DNA of 64,000 bases from Sphingomonas sp. LHG3406-1 (GTDB lineage: Bacteria > Pseudomonadota > Alphaproteobacteria > Sphingomonadales > Sphingomonadaceae): contig NZ_CP069128.1 in NCBI RefSeq assembly GCF_029637485.1, forward strand, positions 1,116,001-1,180,000, given 5' to 3'. Shown one piece after another: positions 56,843 to 64,000 of this stretch. The notes beneath the pieces are model-generated. The model had not been told where the DNA came from, ran no database searches, and was given only the letters and a program-made list of their open reading frames with translations. The position numbers and the translations under genes are program-made. Positions within the stretch are counted from its first letter, which is position 1. Every line of letters starts with the position of its first letter.

Positions 56843-56933
56843 GGTACAGCGGCCTTCGGCGTCGCCCAGGCCGAACGATGAATAAGGCGTTGGTCCTGAG
56901 CGAAGCACCGTAGGCGCGTCGTCGAAGGGCCCC
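56843..56933. repeat. Sphingomonad-type intergenic repeat between convergent genes
   Basis: The 91-bp gap carries GTCCTGAGCGAAGCA and GTCGAAGGGCC, halves of a repeat widely seen between sphingomonad genes (usually GGTCCTGAGCGAAG ... GTCGAAGG). Identification rests on my recall of such repeats, not on a search. Confidence 0.45.
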
Positions 56934-57368
56934 TCACCGCACCAGCGTCCACCCACTCAGCGCGCAGCAAGCCGCCAGCCCAACGCTCAGCGGCACCCGG
57001 AGCGCCATCCACCAGCCCGGCGCCAGCCGCCGCCGCACCAGCAGCGCGTCGACCGCCAGCGCCGCCACCAGCAGCACCGCCAATGCGAACATCGCCTGGG
57101 GCGGGTTGAAGCTGAAGATTGCCCACCAGCCCGCCAGCGACGGCACCACCGCAATCCCCAGCAGCCACGAGCGCGGCCGTCCCTCGCGGCAGGCGAAGGC
57201 CCACCAGCTGCCGCCGAGGAAGCTCAGGATCACCGCCGCATAGGTGCGGACGAAACCGGGCGTCGACGGCGCGAACAAGCCGATGTCGAATAGGGCCACG
57301 CCGGTCAGCACGGCGGGCGGGATCAGGCCGGCGAAGCCGAGCAGCAGGGCGGGAAGTGGAATGCGCAT
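56934..57368 (-). CDS. DUF3429 membrane protein
   Basis: 144 residues with four or five hydrophobic segments. It starts MRIPLPALLLGFAGLIPP, has FVRTYAAVILSFLGGSWWAFA near 40, and SLAGWWAIFSFNPPQAM near 78, matching DUF3429, whose conserved LSFLGGxxWG motif is near 50. The function is unknown. The ATG at 57368 is chosen as the family start; the upstream frame has poor composition. Convergent with hemA. Confidence 0.8.
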   Translation of the reverse strand: MRIPLPALLLGFAGLIPPAVLTGVALFDIGLFAPSTPGFVRTYAAVILSFLGGSWWAFACREGRPRSWLLGIAVVPSLAGWWAIFSFNPPQAMFALAVLLVAALAVDALLVRRRLAPGWWMALRVPLSVGLAACCALSGWTLVR

Positions 57369-57598
57369 CTTCTCGATGATGAAGCGCTCCCACCAGGAAC
57401 GCCAGCCTGTCCTACAGGACCGCTTTCGGCTATGCCCGCGCCGATGCCGATTGCCCTTGTCCGCGCTGCCATGACCCTGGCCCGAAGTGGACAGACCGGG
57501 CAAACTGGACGAAGTGGTCGCACTGCGATTTTTCTTTTTTCCGGTCCTCTCCCGCTCCCACCATTGGCCTCCCTGCCTCCGCCTTGCTAGAGGGCCGC

Positions 57599-58039
57599 AT
57601 GACCATCGCCCTTGCCGCCGACCATGCCGGATTCGCGCTGAAGGACGCCCTCGCCGACTGGCTCCGCGAAGCCGGGCATGAGGTGCTCGACCTTGGCACC
57701 AATGGCCCCGACAGCGTCGACTATCCCCGCTTCGGATCGCTCCTCGCCGAAGCCGTGGCGGCCGGCCGGGCGGAGCGCGGCATCGTCGTCTGCGGTTCGG
57801 GCATCGGCATCTCCATTGCGGTCAACCGCAACCCGAACTGCCGCTGCGCCCTCGTCAACGAGCCTCTGTCGGCCGCCCTCGCCCGCGAGCATAACGACGC
57901 CAACGTCCTGGCACTCGGCGCCCGGCTGACCGGCATCGACCTTGCCAAGGCCTGCGTCACCGCCTTCCTTTCGACCGACTTCGCCGGCGGGCGCCACCAG
58001 GCCCGCGTCGACCTTCTTTCCGCCGCCACCGGAGACTGA
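57599..58039 (+). CDS. rpiB: Ribose-5-phosphate isomerase B
   Basis: 146 residues. RpiB interconverts ribose and ribulose 5-phosphate. The RpiB/LacAB signature is clear: [16 protein letters not shown] (3-18), VDYPRFG near 41, and [19 protein letters not shown] (in part) near 62 with the catalytic Cys. Also [24 protein letters not shown] (in part) near 88. It lies 2 bp before glyA, forming an operon with glyA, nrdR and trmJ. Confidence 0.96.
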   Translation: MTIALAADHAGFALKDALADWLREAGHEVLDLGTNGPDSVDYPRFGSLLAEAVAAGRAERGIVVCGSGIGISIAVNRNPNCRCALVNEPLSAALAREHNDANVLALGARLTGIDLAKACVTAFLSTDFAGGRHQARVDLLSAATGD

Positions 58040-58041
58040 CC

Positions 58042-59349
58042 ATGGCTACCGCCGCCAACCTCAACCTCGTCCAGCCGCAGGGCTTCTTCACTAGGCACCT
58101 CGCCGAGGCCGATACCGACGTCGCCAAGGCCATCGACGATGAACTCGCCCGCGAACAGACGCAGATCGAGCTCATCGCCTCCGAGAACATCGTCAGCCGC
58201 GCGGTGCTCGAGGCGCAGGGCTCGGTCTTCACCAACAAATATGCCGAAGGCTATCCCGGCCGCCGCTATTACCAGGGCTGCCACCCGTCCGACGCGGTCG
58301 AGACTCTGGCGATCGAGCGGGCCAAGCAACTGTTCGGCTGCGGCTTCGCCAACGTGCAGCCCCATTCGGGCGCGCAGGCGAACGGCGCAGTCTTCCTCGC
58401 CTTGCTCCAGCCCGGCGACACCATCCTCGGCATGAGCCTCGCCGCCGGCGGCCACCTCACCCACGGCGCGCCCCCGGCCCAGTCGGGCAAGTGGTTCAAC
58501 GCCGTCCGATATGGCGTCCGCGAGCAGGACCATCTGGTCGATTTCGACGAACTCGAGCGGCTCGCCACCGAGCACAAGCCCAAGCTGATCATCGCCGGCG
58601 GCTCGGCCTATCCGCGCATCCTCGACTTCGCCCGCTTCCGCGCCGTCGCGGACAAGGTTGGCGCCTATCTGATGGTCGACATGGCCCATTTCGCCGGCCT
58701 CGTCGCGGCAGGCGAACATCCCTCGCCCTTCGGCCACGCCCATGTCGTCACCACCACCACCCACAAGACCCTGCGCGGCCCGCGCGGCGGCATGATCATG
58801 ACCGACGACGAGGCATTGGCGAAGAAGTTCAACTCGGCGGTCTTCCCGGGCCTGCAGGGCGGTCCGCTGATGCATGTCATCGCCGCCAAGGCAGTGGCGT
58901 TCGGCGAGGCGCTGCAGCCGGACTTCAAGAGCTACGCCAAGGCGGTCATCACCAACGCCCGCGCGCTCGCCGGCCGCCTCAAGGAGCGCGGCGCCGACCT
59001 CGTCGCCGGCGGGACCGACACCCACCTCGCTCTGGTGGACCTCCGCCCGCTCGGGATCACCGGCAAGGATGCGGACGAGAGTCTCGAGCGCGCCGGCATC
59101 ACCTGCAACAAGAACGGCATTCCGTTCGACCCGCTCCCGCCGCTCAAGACCAGCGGCATCCGCGTCGGCTCGCCCGCTGGCACCACCCGCGGCTTCGGAG
59201 AAGCCGAATTCCGTGAAATCGCCGACATGGTCGCCGACGTCCTTGATGGCCTCAAGGCCAATGGCGCCGAGGGCAATGGCGAGGTCGAGCGCGCGGTGAA
59301 CGTCCGCGTTCGCGCGCTCTGCGCGCGCTTCCCCATCTACCAGGGCTGA
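58042..59349 (+). CDS. glyA: Serine hydroxymethyltransferase
   Basis: 435 residues. GlyA converts serine and tetrahydrofolate to glycine and methylene-THF. Signature [19 protein letters not shown] (in part) near 48, [21 protein letters not shown] (in part), and the PLP Lys in [14 protein letters not shown] near 242 are intact. A 15-residue N-terminal extension ([15 protein letters not shown]) precedes the core, as in other alphaproteobacteria. Its glycine could feed the ALAS encoded nearby, though on a different transcript. Confidence 0.97.
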   Translation: MATAANLNLVQPQGFFTRHLAEADTDVAKAIDDELAREQTQIELIASENIVSRAVLEAQGSVFTNKYAEGYPGRRYYQGCHPSDAVETLAIERAKQLFGCGFANVQPHSGAQANGAVFLALLQPGDTILGMSLAAGGHLTHGAPPAQSGKWFNAVRYGVREQDHLVDFDELERLATEHKPKLIIAGGSAYPRILDFARFRAVADKVGAYLMVDMAHFAGLVAAGEHPSPFGHAHVVTTTTHKTLRGPRGGMIMTDDEALAKKFNSAVFPGLQGGPLMHVIAAKAVAFGEALQPDFKSYAKAVITNARALAGRLKERGADLVAGGTDTHLALVDLRPLGITGKDADESLERAGITCNKNGIPFDPLPPLKTSGIRVGSPAGTTRGFGEAEFREIADMVADVLDGLKANGAEGNGEVERAVNVRVRALCARFPIYQG

Positions 59350-59350
59350 G

Positions 59351-59830
59351 ATGCGCTGCCCCTTTTGCGGTGACCTCGACAGTCAGGTGAAGGACAGCCG
59401 CTCGTCGGAAGACGGTGCGGCCATTCGCCGTCGCCGCCAGTGCGAAGGTTGCGGCGCCCGCTTCACCACCTTCGAGCGGGTCCAGCTGCGCGATCTCACC
59501 GTGGTCAAGAAGGAGGGCAAGCGCGAACCCTTCGACCGCAGCAAGCTCGCTCGTGCCATCGGATTCGCCTGCCGCAAGCGCGACATCGCGCCCGAACGTA
59601 TCGAGCGCCTCGTTTCCGGCATCCAGCGCCAGCTCGAAACGCGCGGCGACGAAGTGACCAGCTCCGACATCGGCGAGGCGGTCATGGCCGGGCTCAAGAC
59701 GCTCGACCACGTCGCCTACATCCGCTTCGCCTCCATCTACCGGGACTTTTCCGAAGCGAGCGACTTCGCCGAAATCGCTGGCGAAGTCGGCGAGCCCGGC
59801 TCGCCCACCCCCGTCGGCAAGCTGCTGTGA
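59351..59830 (+). CDS. nrdR: Transcriptional repressor NrdR
   Basis: 159 residues. NrdR senses ATP/dATP and represses ribonucleotide reductase genes. The N-terminal zinc ribbon (MRCPFC ... [12 protein letters not shown], 3-37) and the ATP-cone ([19 protein letters not shown] near 52) are complete. The start is one base after the glyA stop, and the stop overlaps trmJ (GTGA), so it is embedded in the glyA operon. I saw no NrdR box in its own leader. Confidence 0.96.
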   Translation: MRCPFCGDLDSQVKDSRSSEDGAAIRRRRQCEGCGARFTTFERVQLRDLTVVKKEGKREPFDRSKLARAIGFACRKRDIAPERIERLVSGIQRQLETRGDEVTSSDIGEAVMAGLKTLDHVAYIRFASIYRDFSEASDFAEIAGEVGEPGSPTPVGKLL

Positions 59831-60567
59831 CCGCCGCGCCGCCGCCTGTCATCATCCTCGTCCAGCCGCAGCTCGGCCAGAACATCGGCAAGGCCGCGCG
59901 GGCCATGCTGAACTTCGGGCTAACCGAGATGCGCCTCGTCGCTCCGCGCGACGGCTGGCCGAACCCGGACTCCGGCCCCGCCGCGAGCGGGGCGGACATC
60001 GTGCTCGAACGGGCGCAGGTGTTCAGCAGCGTCGCCGAGGCCATCGCCGATTGCAGCCAGGTCTTCGCCTCCACCGTCCGCAAGCGCGACGTCATGACCC
60101 CGGTGGTCGGACCCGTGGAGATGGCGAGCGCCATCCACGCCTCGCCTGCGCGCTCCGCCATCCTGTTCGGCCCCGAACGCTCCGGCCTCGCCACCGAGGA
60201 CGTGGTCCAGGCGAGCCACATCGTCACCGTCCCGATCAATCCCGTGTTCGGCAGCCTCAACCTCGCCCAGGCGGTGATCCTGCTCGCCTACGAATGGTCG
60301 CGAAGCGCGAGCCTGGTCCAACCTACGGCCTTCGAGCTGGAGCCGCGCGCGCCGCAGGCCGAGCTGGATGGCCTCATCGGCCAGCTCGAAGGGCATCTCG
60401 ACGCGGTCGGCTATTTCCATCCGCCCGAGCGCACGCAGGCGACCAGAAACACCATCCGCACCATCCTCACCAAGCCCGGCTGGTCGAGCCGTGAGCTCAA
60501 GGCGATGCGCGGGATGCTGAGGGCCATCGCTCAGCCGCGGGTGCGGTCGAATACCTCGAACTCATAG
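59827..60567 (+). CDS. trmJ: tRNA/rRNA methyltransferase, TrmJ type (SpoU family)
   Basis: 246 residues from a GTG at 59827. TrmJ 2'-O-methylates position 32 of tRNAs. The knotted SPOUT fold signatures are present: [23 protein letters not shown] (in part) near 10, [16 protein letters not shown] near 112, and [21 protein letters not shown] (in part) near 138. A C-terminal helical extension matches TrmJ. It overlaps the chorismate mutase gene on the opposite strand by 37 bases at their 3' ends. Confidence 0.9.
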   Translation: MTAAPPPVIILVQPQLGQNIGKAARAMLNFGLTEMRLVAPRDGWPNPDSGPAASGADIVLERAQVFSSVAEAIADCSQVFASTVRKRDVMTPVVGPVEMASAIHASPARSAILFGPERSGLATEDVVQASHIVTVPINPVFGSLNLAQAVILLAYEWSRSASLVQPTAFELEPRAPQAELDGLIGQLEGHLDAVGYFHPPERTQATRNTIRTILTKPGWSSRELKAMRGMLRAIAQPRVRSNTSNS

Positions 60568-60842
60568 GCGATCGAGGCTTCGATCAGCTGCTCGTAAAGA
60601 TCCGTTGCAAGGTCGGGGACCGGCAGCTCGAGCTGCTCGGCCGTCGCGCGTACCTTGGCCAGCACGTCGGCCTTCCGCCACTCGTCCCGCACCGCGCCCC
60701 GGCCCGGCTTGATGCGCGCGGCCGCCTCCATGTAGCCGAAGCGCGTCTTGAGCAGCGCAACCACGGCCCGGTCGACTGCATCGACGCCGGCGCGCACCTC
60801 TTCCATGGTGGTGCAATGTTCGGGATCGATCGTGCCGCTCAT
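60531..60842 (-). CDS. Chorismate mutase, AroQ type
   Basis: 103 residues, all-helical. AroQ mutases convert chorismate to prephenate. VRAGVDAVDRAVVALLKTRFGYMEAAARIKP (in part, about 16-46) is the long first helix with the catalytic Arg, followed by RDEWRKADVLAKVRATAEQL (in part) near 52 and a C-terminal helix with [12 protein letters not shown]. Stand-alone small mutases of this type can serve aromatic amino acid synthesis or salicylate-type pathways; no partner gene is here. Convergent overlap with trmJ. Confidence 0.88.
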   Translation of the reverse strand: MSGTIDPEHCTTMEEVRAGVDAVDRAVVALLKTRFGYMEAAARIKPGRGAVRDEWRKADVLAKVRATAEQLELPVPDLATDLYEQLIEASIAYEFEVFDRTRG

Positions 60843-60864
60843 GGCCCCGCTCTGGCGGCCAAGC

Positions 60865-60891
60865 TTGACCTTCGCAAGCCCTCCCTCTAGA
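60865..60891 (+). promoter_or_regulatory. Probable promoter of rpsD
   Basis: TTGACC (60865-60870), 15-bp spacer, TCTAGA (60886-60891), about 105 bp before the rpsD ATG. Same architecture as the rpsT promoter. It begins 23 bp outside the divergent chorismate mutase gene. Confidence 0.5.
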
Positions 60892-61004
60892 GGCGCCGCT
60901 TCGCAATTGGCTCCGCACGTCCGGTGAAGCGGTAGCCCTGCCCATTTCGATGGTCAGCAGCGCGGTCCCGGGCAACTGACACGAACGCAATTGAAGGAAC
61001 CATC

Positions 61005-61619
61005 ATGTCGAAGCGCACCAGCGCCAAGTACAAGCTCGACCGCCGCATGGGCGAGAACGTCTTCGGTCGCCCGAAGAGCCCGGTCAACAAGCGTGAATAC
61101 GGCCCCGGCCAGCACGGTCAGCGCCGCAAGGGCAAGATGTCGGACTTCGGCATCCAGCTGCGCGCCAAGCAGAAGCTCAAGGGCTATTACGGCGACGTCA
61201 CCGAGAAGCAGTTCAAGCGGACCTTCTTCGAGGCGAGCCGGATGAAGGGCGATGCCAGCCAGAACCTGATCGGCCTGCTCGAGCGCCGCCTCGACATGGT
61301 CGTCTATCGCGCCAAGTTCGCGCCGACCATCTGGGCCGCCCGCCAGCTCGTCAGCCACGGCCACGTCCGTGTCAACGGCGTGAAGTGCAACATCGCCTCG
61401 CGCCGAATCAACGTCGGTGACGTGGTCGAGCTCGGCTCGAAGGCGCAGGAGATGGCGCTGGTTCTCGAGGCGCAGAGCCTCGCCGAGCGCGACATTCCCG
61501 AATATGTGACCCCGGACGGCAACGCCAAGGTGACCTACACCCGCGTTCCGACCCTCGACGAGGTGCCCTATCCGGTCCGGATGGAGCCGAACCTCGTGGT
61601 CGAATTCTACTCGCGCTAA
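61005..61619 (+). CDS. rpsD: 30S ribosomal protein S4
   Basis: 204 residues. S4 nucleates 30S assembly on 16S rRNA. It begins [21 protein letters not shown] and has [21 protein letters not shown] (in part) near 32 and the S4 RNA-binding domain [31 protein letters not shown] (in part) near 93. This is the zinc-free form, lacking the N-terminal Cys4 site. GAAGGAACC precedes the ATG, and a perfect terminator follows. Confidence 0.97.
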   Translation: MSKRTSAKYKLDRRMGENVFGRPKSPVNKREYGPGQHGQRRKGKMSDFGIQLRAKQKLKGYYGDVTEKQFKRTFFEASRMKGDASQNLIGLLERRLDMVVYRAKFAPTIWAARQLVSHGHVRVNGVKCNIASRRINVGDVVELGSKAQEMALVLEAQSLAERDIPEYVTPDGNAKVTYTRVPTLDEVPYPVRMEPNLVVEFYSR

Positions 61620-61622
61620 GCT

Positions 61623-63122
61623 TCAGGGCAGCGTGACACCAGAGGGCGGCCCTTCGGGGCCGCCCTTTTGCGTTGGGGCGATCCACATCCACCAGGCCGT
61701 GCCGGGCAGTTCCACCTTGCGATAGCCCCGCGCGCCGGCCCATTGGTCGAGCGGACCGTCGAGACCGAGCGGAAGCTCGGGCGGGAACTGCTTGCGCTCA
61801 CCCCCCGTCACCACCACCGCCGGTCGCGCCACATCGAGCAGGTGGAGCGATTCGAAAGTCGGAACCTCGGTCACCCGCCGAACGAACCTGCCCGGCTCGC
61901 CCTCGATCCGGTAGAGAAAGGGGCCGGCGGTAAAGCCTGGGTGCAGTTCGACGTCCACCCCCACGAACTGCTCGGGCGCCAGGGTGACGACCGTGCCACC
62001 ATCGGCGGCAGCAGCCACCGCGCGGCCCCGCTCGACCGCTTGCCAGAGCGGCGACGCGCCGGTCACCGCTTTGCTGATCGCCAGTATGGTTCCAGCCACG
62101 CCATAGAGACTGCACAGAGCGCCCGCGGCCAGTGCAGCGTGGCGCCATCGCTGCTCCAGCGTCGGCAGCGCGATGCCGGCGCGTGCGAACAACGGGGGTA
62201 GCAGGGGCACCAGATACTGCTTGAAGAAGGGGTCCGGCAGAAAGGCAGCGATCAGCCCGCCGACCGCCATGATCTCGAGCAGACGCTGCCGCGCCCGGCG
62301 GCGAAGAGTGACCAGGGTCAGCAGGAGGGCAACGGCCGGCGCGCCCTTGATCATCTGCTCTGCGATCCCGCCAAGCTTCCCGAGCGGCTGCAACCGCCAG
62401 GCCTCGCCCACACCGGTCCAGTAGAGCTGCGGCGCGATCAGGCTGTAGGTGAGGACGCCGAAGGTGAAGCGCTCGGGCGACAAGGCGTAGAGGGCGATGC
62501 TCGGCAATATGCCCGCGAGCCCACCGGCGGCGGCGGCGGCGAGCGCCGGCCAGCCCAGGCGTCGCGCCCGCAACAGCATCCACAGGCCGGCCCCCGCGAC
62601 CGGCAGCGCCATGCTGATCTTGGCCGAGATGGCGAGTCCGAAGCAGAGGCCGGCGATCCCCGTCCGCCGCCAGTGCGGCATCATGTCGTTCGGCAGGATG
62701 GCGAGCAGGCCGAGCGCCAGCAGCGCTGCCGGAAGCATGTCGTTGCGCGCGACCTCGGTGCCGAACAGGAAGGCATTGGTGGTCGCAAGGCCGACGACCG
62801 TCGCCACCCGCACCCAGTATGGCACGCGATCAGCGAGGAAGCGCATCAGCGCCCAGCAGGTGACCAGCGCGAACAGCACGTTGGCGAGCCGGGCCCCGAC
62901 CAGCAGCCAGCCGGCGGGCAGCAGCGACAGCGGGCTCAGCAGCAGAGGCTGGAGCGGGGTCTGAAGGTAGGGCCAGTCGCGATAAGGCAGACCCTCGCGC
63001 ATCATCGCGATGGCCGCGACATACTGGCTCTCGTCATGGTTGATCGGCGCACTCAGCGCCGCGGCGACGAACAGCAGGCCCAGTCCTGCCAGCAGCCAGC
63101 GCGTCCGTGCCATTTCCCCCAT
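61623..63122 (-). CDS. GT39/ArnT-like membrane glycosyltransferase
   Basis: 499 residues. About nine to eleven membrane segments occupy the first 370 residues, followed by a soluble domain of about 120. The first periplasmic loop has the acidic pair INHDESQYVAAIAMMREGLPYRDWPYLQTPLQPL (in part, about 27-60), matching the Asp-Glu catalytic motif of GT39/GT83 protein- or lipid-A-glycosyltransferases that use polyprenyl-phosphate sugars. The exact reaction is unknown. The ATG at 63122 has AAAGGGGCGG upstream. The last codons run through the rpsD terminator, so its C-terminus is encoded by that hairpin. Confidence 0.82.
   Translation of the reverse strand: MGEMARTRWLLAGLGLLFVAAALSAPINHDESQYVAAIAMMREGLPYRDWPYLQTPLQPLLLSPLSLLPAGWLLVGARLANVLFALVTCWALMRFLADRVPYWVRVATVVGLATTNAFLFGTEVARNDMLPAALLALGLLAILPNDMMPHWRRTGIAGLCFGLAISAKISMALPVAGAGLWMLLRARRLGWPALAAAAAGGLAGILPSIALYALSPERFTFGVLTYSLIAPQLYWTGVGEAWRLQPLGKLGGIAEQMIKGAPAVALLLTLVTLRRRARQRLLEIMAVGGLIAAFLPDPFFKQYLVPLLPPLFARAGIALPTLEQRWRHAALAAGALCSLYGVAGTILAISKAVTGASPLWQAVERGRAVAAAADGGTVVTLAPEQFVGVDVELHPGFTAGPFLYRIEGEPGRFVRRVTEVPTFESLHLLDVARPAVVVTGGERKQFPPELPLGLDGPLDQWAGARGYRKVELPGTAWWMWIAPTQKGGPEGPPSGVTLP
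61644..61669 (+). terminator. Intrinsic terminator of rpsD
   Basis: GGGCGGCCC-TTCG-GGGCCGCCC with four T: a perfect 9-bp stem with a UUCG tetraloop, 25 bp after the rpsD stop. It lies within the coding end of the opposite-strand glycosyltransferase. Confidence 0.92.
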
Positions 63123-63201
63123 GGCCGCCCCTTTCCCGCTCCGGAGCCCACTGGCAAGCGCTTTGCTTGGAGTTGAGGGAAAGCGTCGCTATCTGCCCGC
63201 C

Positions 63202-64000
<799 letters not shown>

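Overview
The window is a 64 kb piece of a GC-rich alphaproteobacterial chromosome, most probably from the Sphingomonadaceae (Sphingomonas or Sphingomicrobium type). The grounds are a crtY-crtI-crtB carotenoid block with a convergent crtZ, an ALAS-type hemA (C4 haem pathway), dnaA next to rpsT, a coaBC-dut pair, NrdR, a ribosomal protein S4 without N-terminal zinc cysteines, and palindromic intergenic repeats of a kind I associate with sphingomonads. I saw no transposase, integrase, tRNA, rRNA or CRISPR array. Both ends cut a gene: a methyltransferase on the left and agmatine deiminase on the right.

Layout. 1-4.5 kb (mostly minus): a methyltransferase, a haem-oxygenase-like di-iron protein, an O-antigen ligase and a solitary MreB, with two gene-poor gaps. 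4.7-11.3 kb: a tightly coupled minus-strand operon of a very large hybrid kinase, CheR, CheB and a second hybrid kinase, with no chemoreceptor, CheA or CheW. 11.5-17.4 kb: an exported two-domain M16 peptidase, a GH172-type (DUF2961) protein and a PHB-depolymerase-like esterase. 17.5-19.6 kb: an arsenic operon arsR-arsI-arsC-acr3 in which arsC looks internally deleted; two identical inverted repeats flank its promoter. 19.7-23.5 kb: membrane proteins (DUF421, a voltage-gated-type channel, MscS, DUF2254). 23.5-29.3 kb: DUF1330, an ABC ATPase with a giant permease-aminopeptidase fusion, and a DUF2141 protein. 29.3-33.4 kb: carotenoid genes.

33.4-48.4 kb: mainly housekeeping. It holds a hypoxanthine-DNA glycosylase, a GT4 glycosyltransferase, dnaA, rpsT, mutM, ubiE-ubiB, a lipoprotein with a DUF305/LVIVD fusion, a YghU-type glutathione transferase, coaBC-dut and moeB. 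48.4-64 kb: topA and plsY-dprA, separated by two envelope or secreted proteins; murI; hemA behind a Fur-like palindrome; rpiB-glyA-nrdR-trmJ; a chorismate mutase; rpsD; a GT39-like membrane glycosyltransferase; and agmatine deiminase.

Operon structure is unusually easy to read. Many neighbours share 4-nt ATGA, GTGA or TTGA overlaps, and several convergent pairs overlap at their 3' ends. The most notable items are a palindromic repeat carried in frame inside coaBC, the shortened arsC with its paired ArsR-type operators, the receptor-less CheR/CheB kinase operon, the permease-M1 peptidase fusion, a possible AUC start codon in the esterase gene, and a shared near-palindrome upstream of mreB and dnaA.
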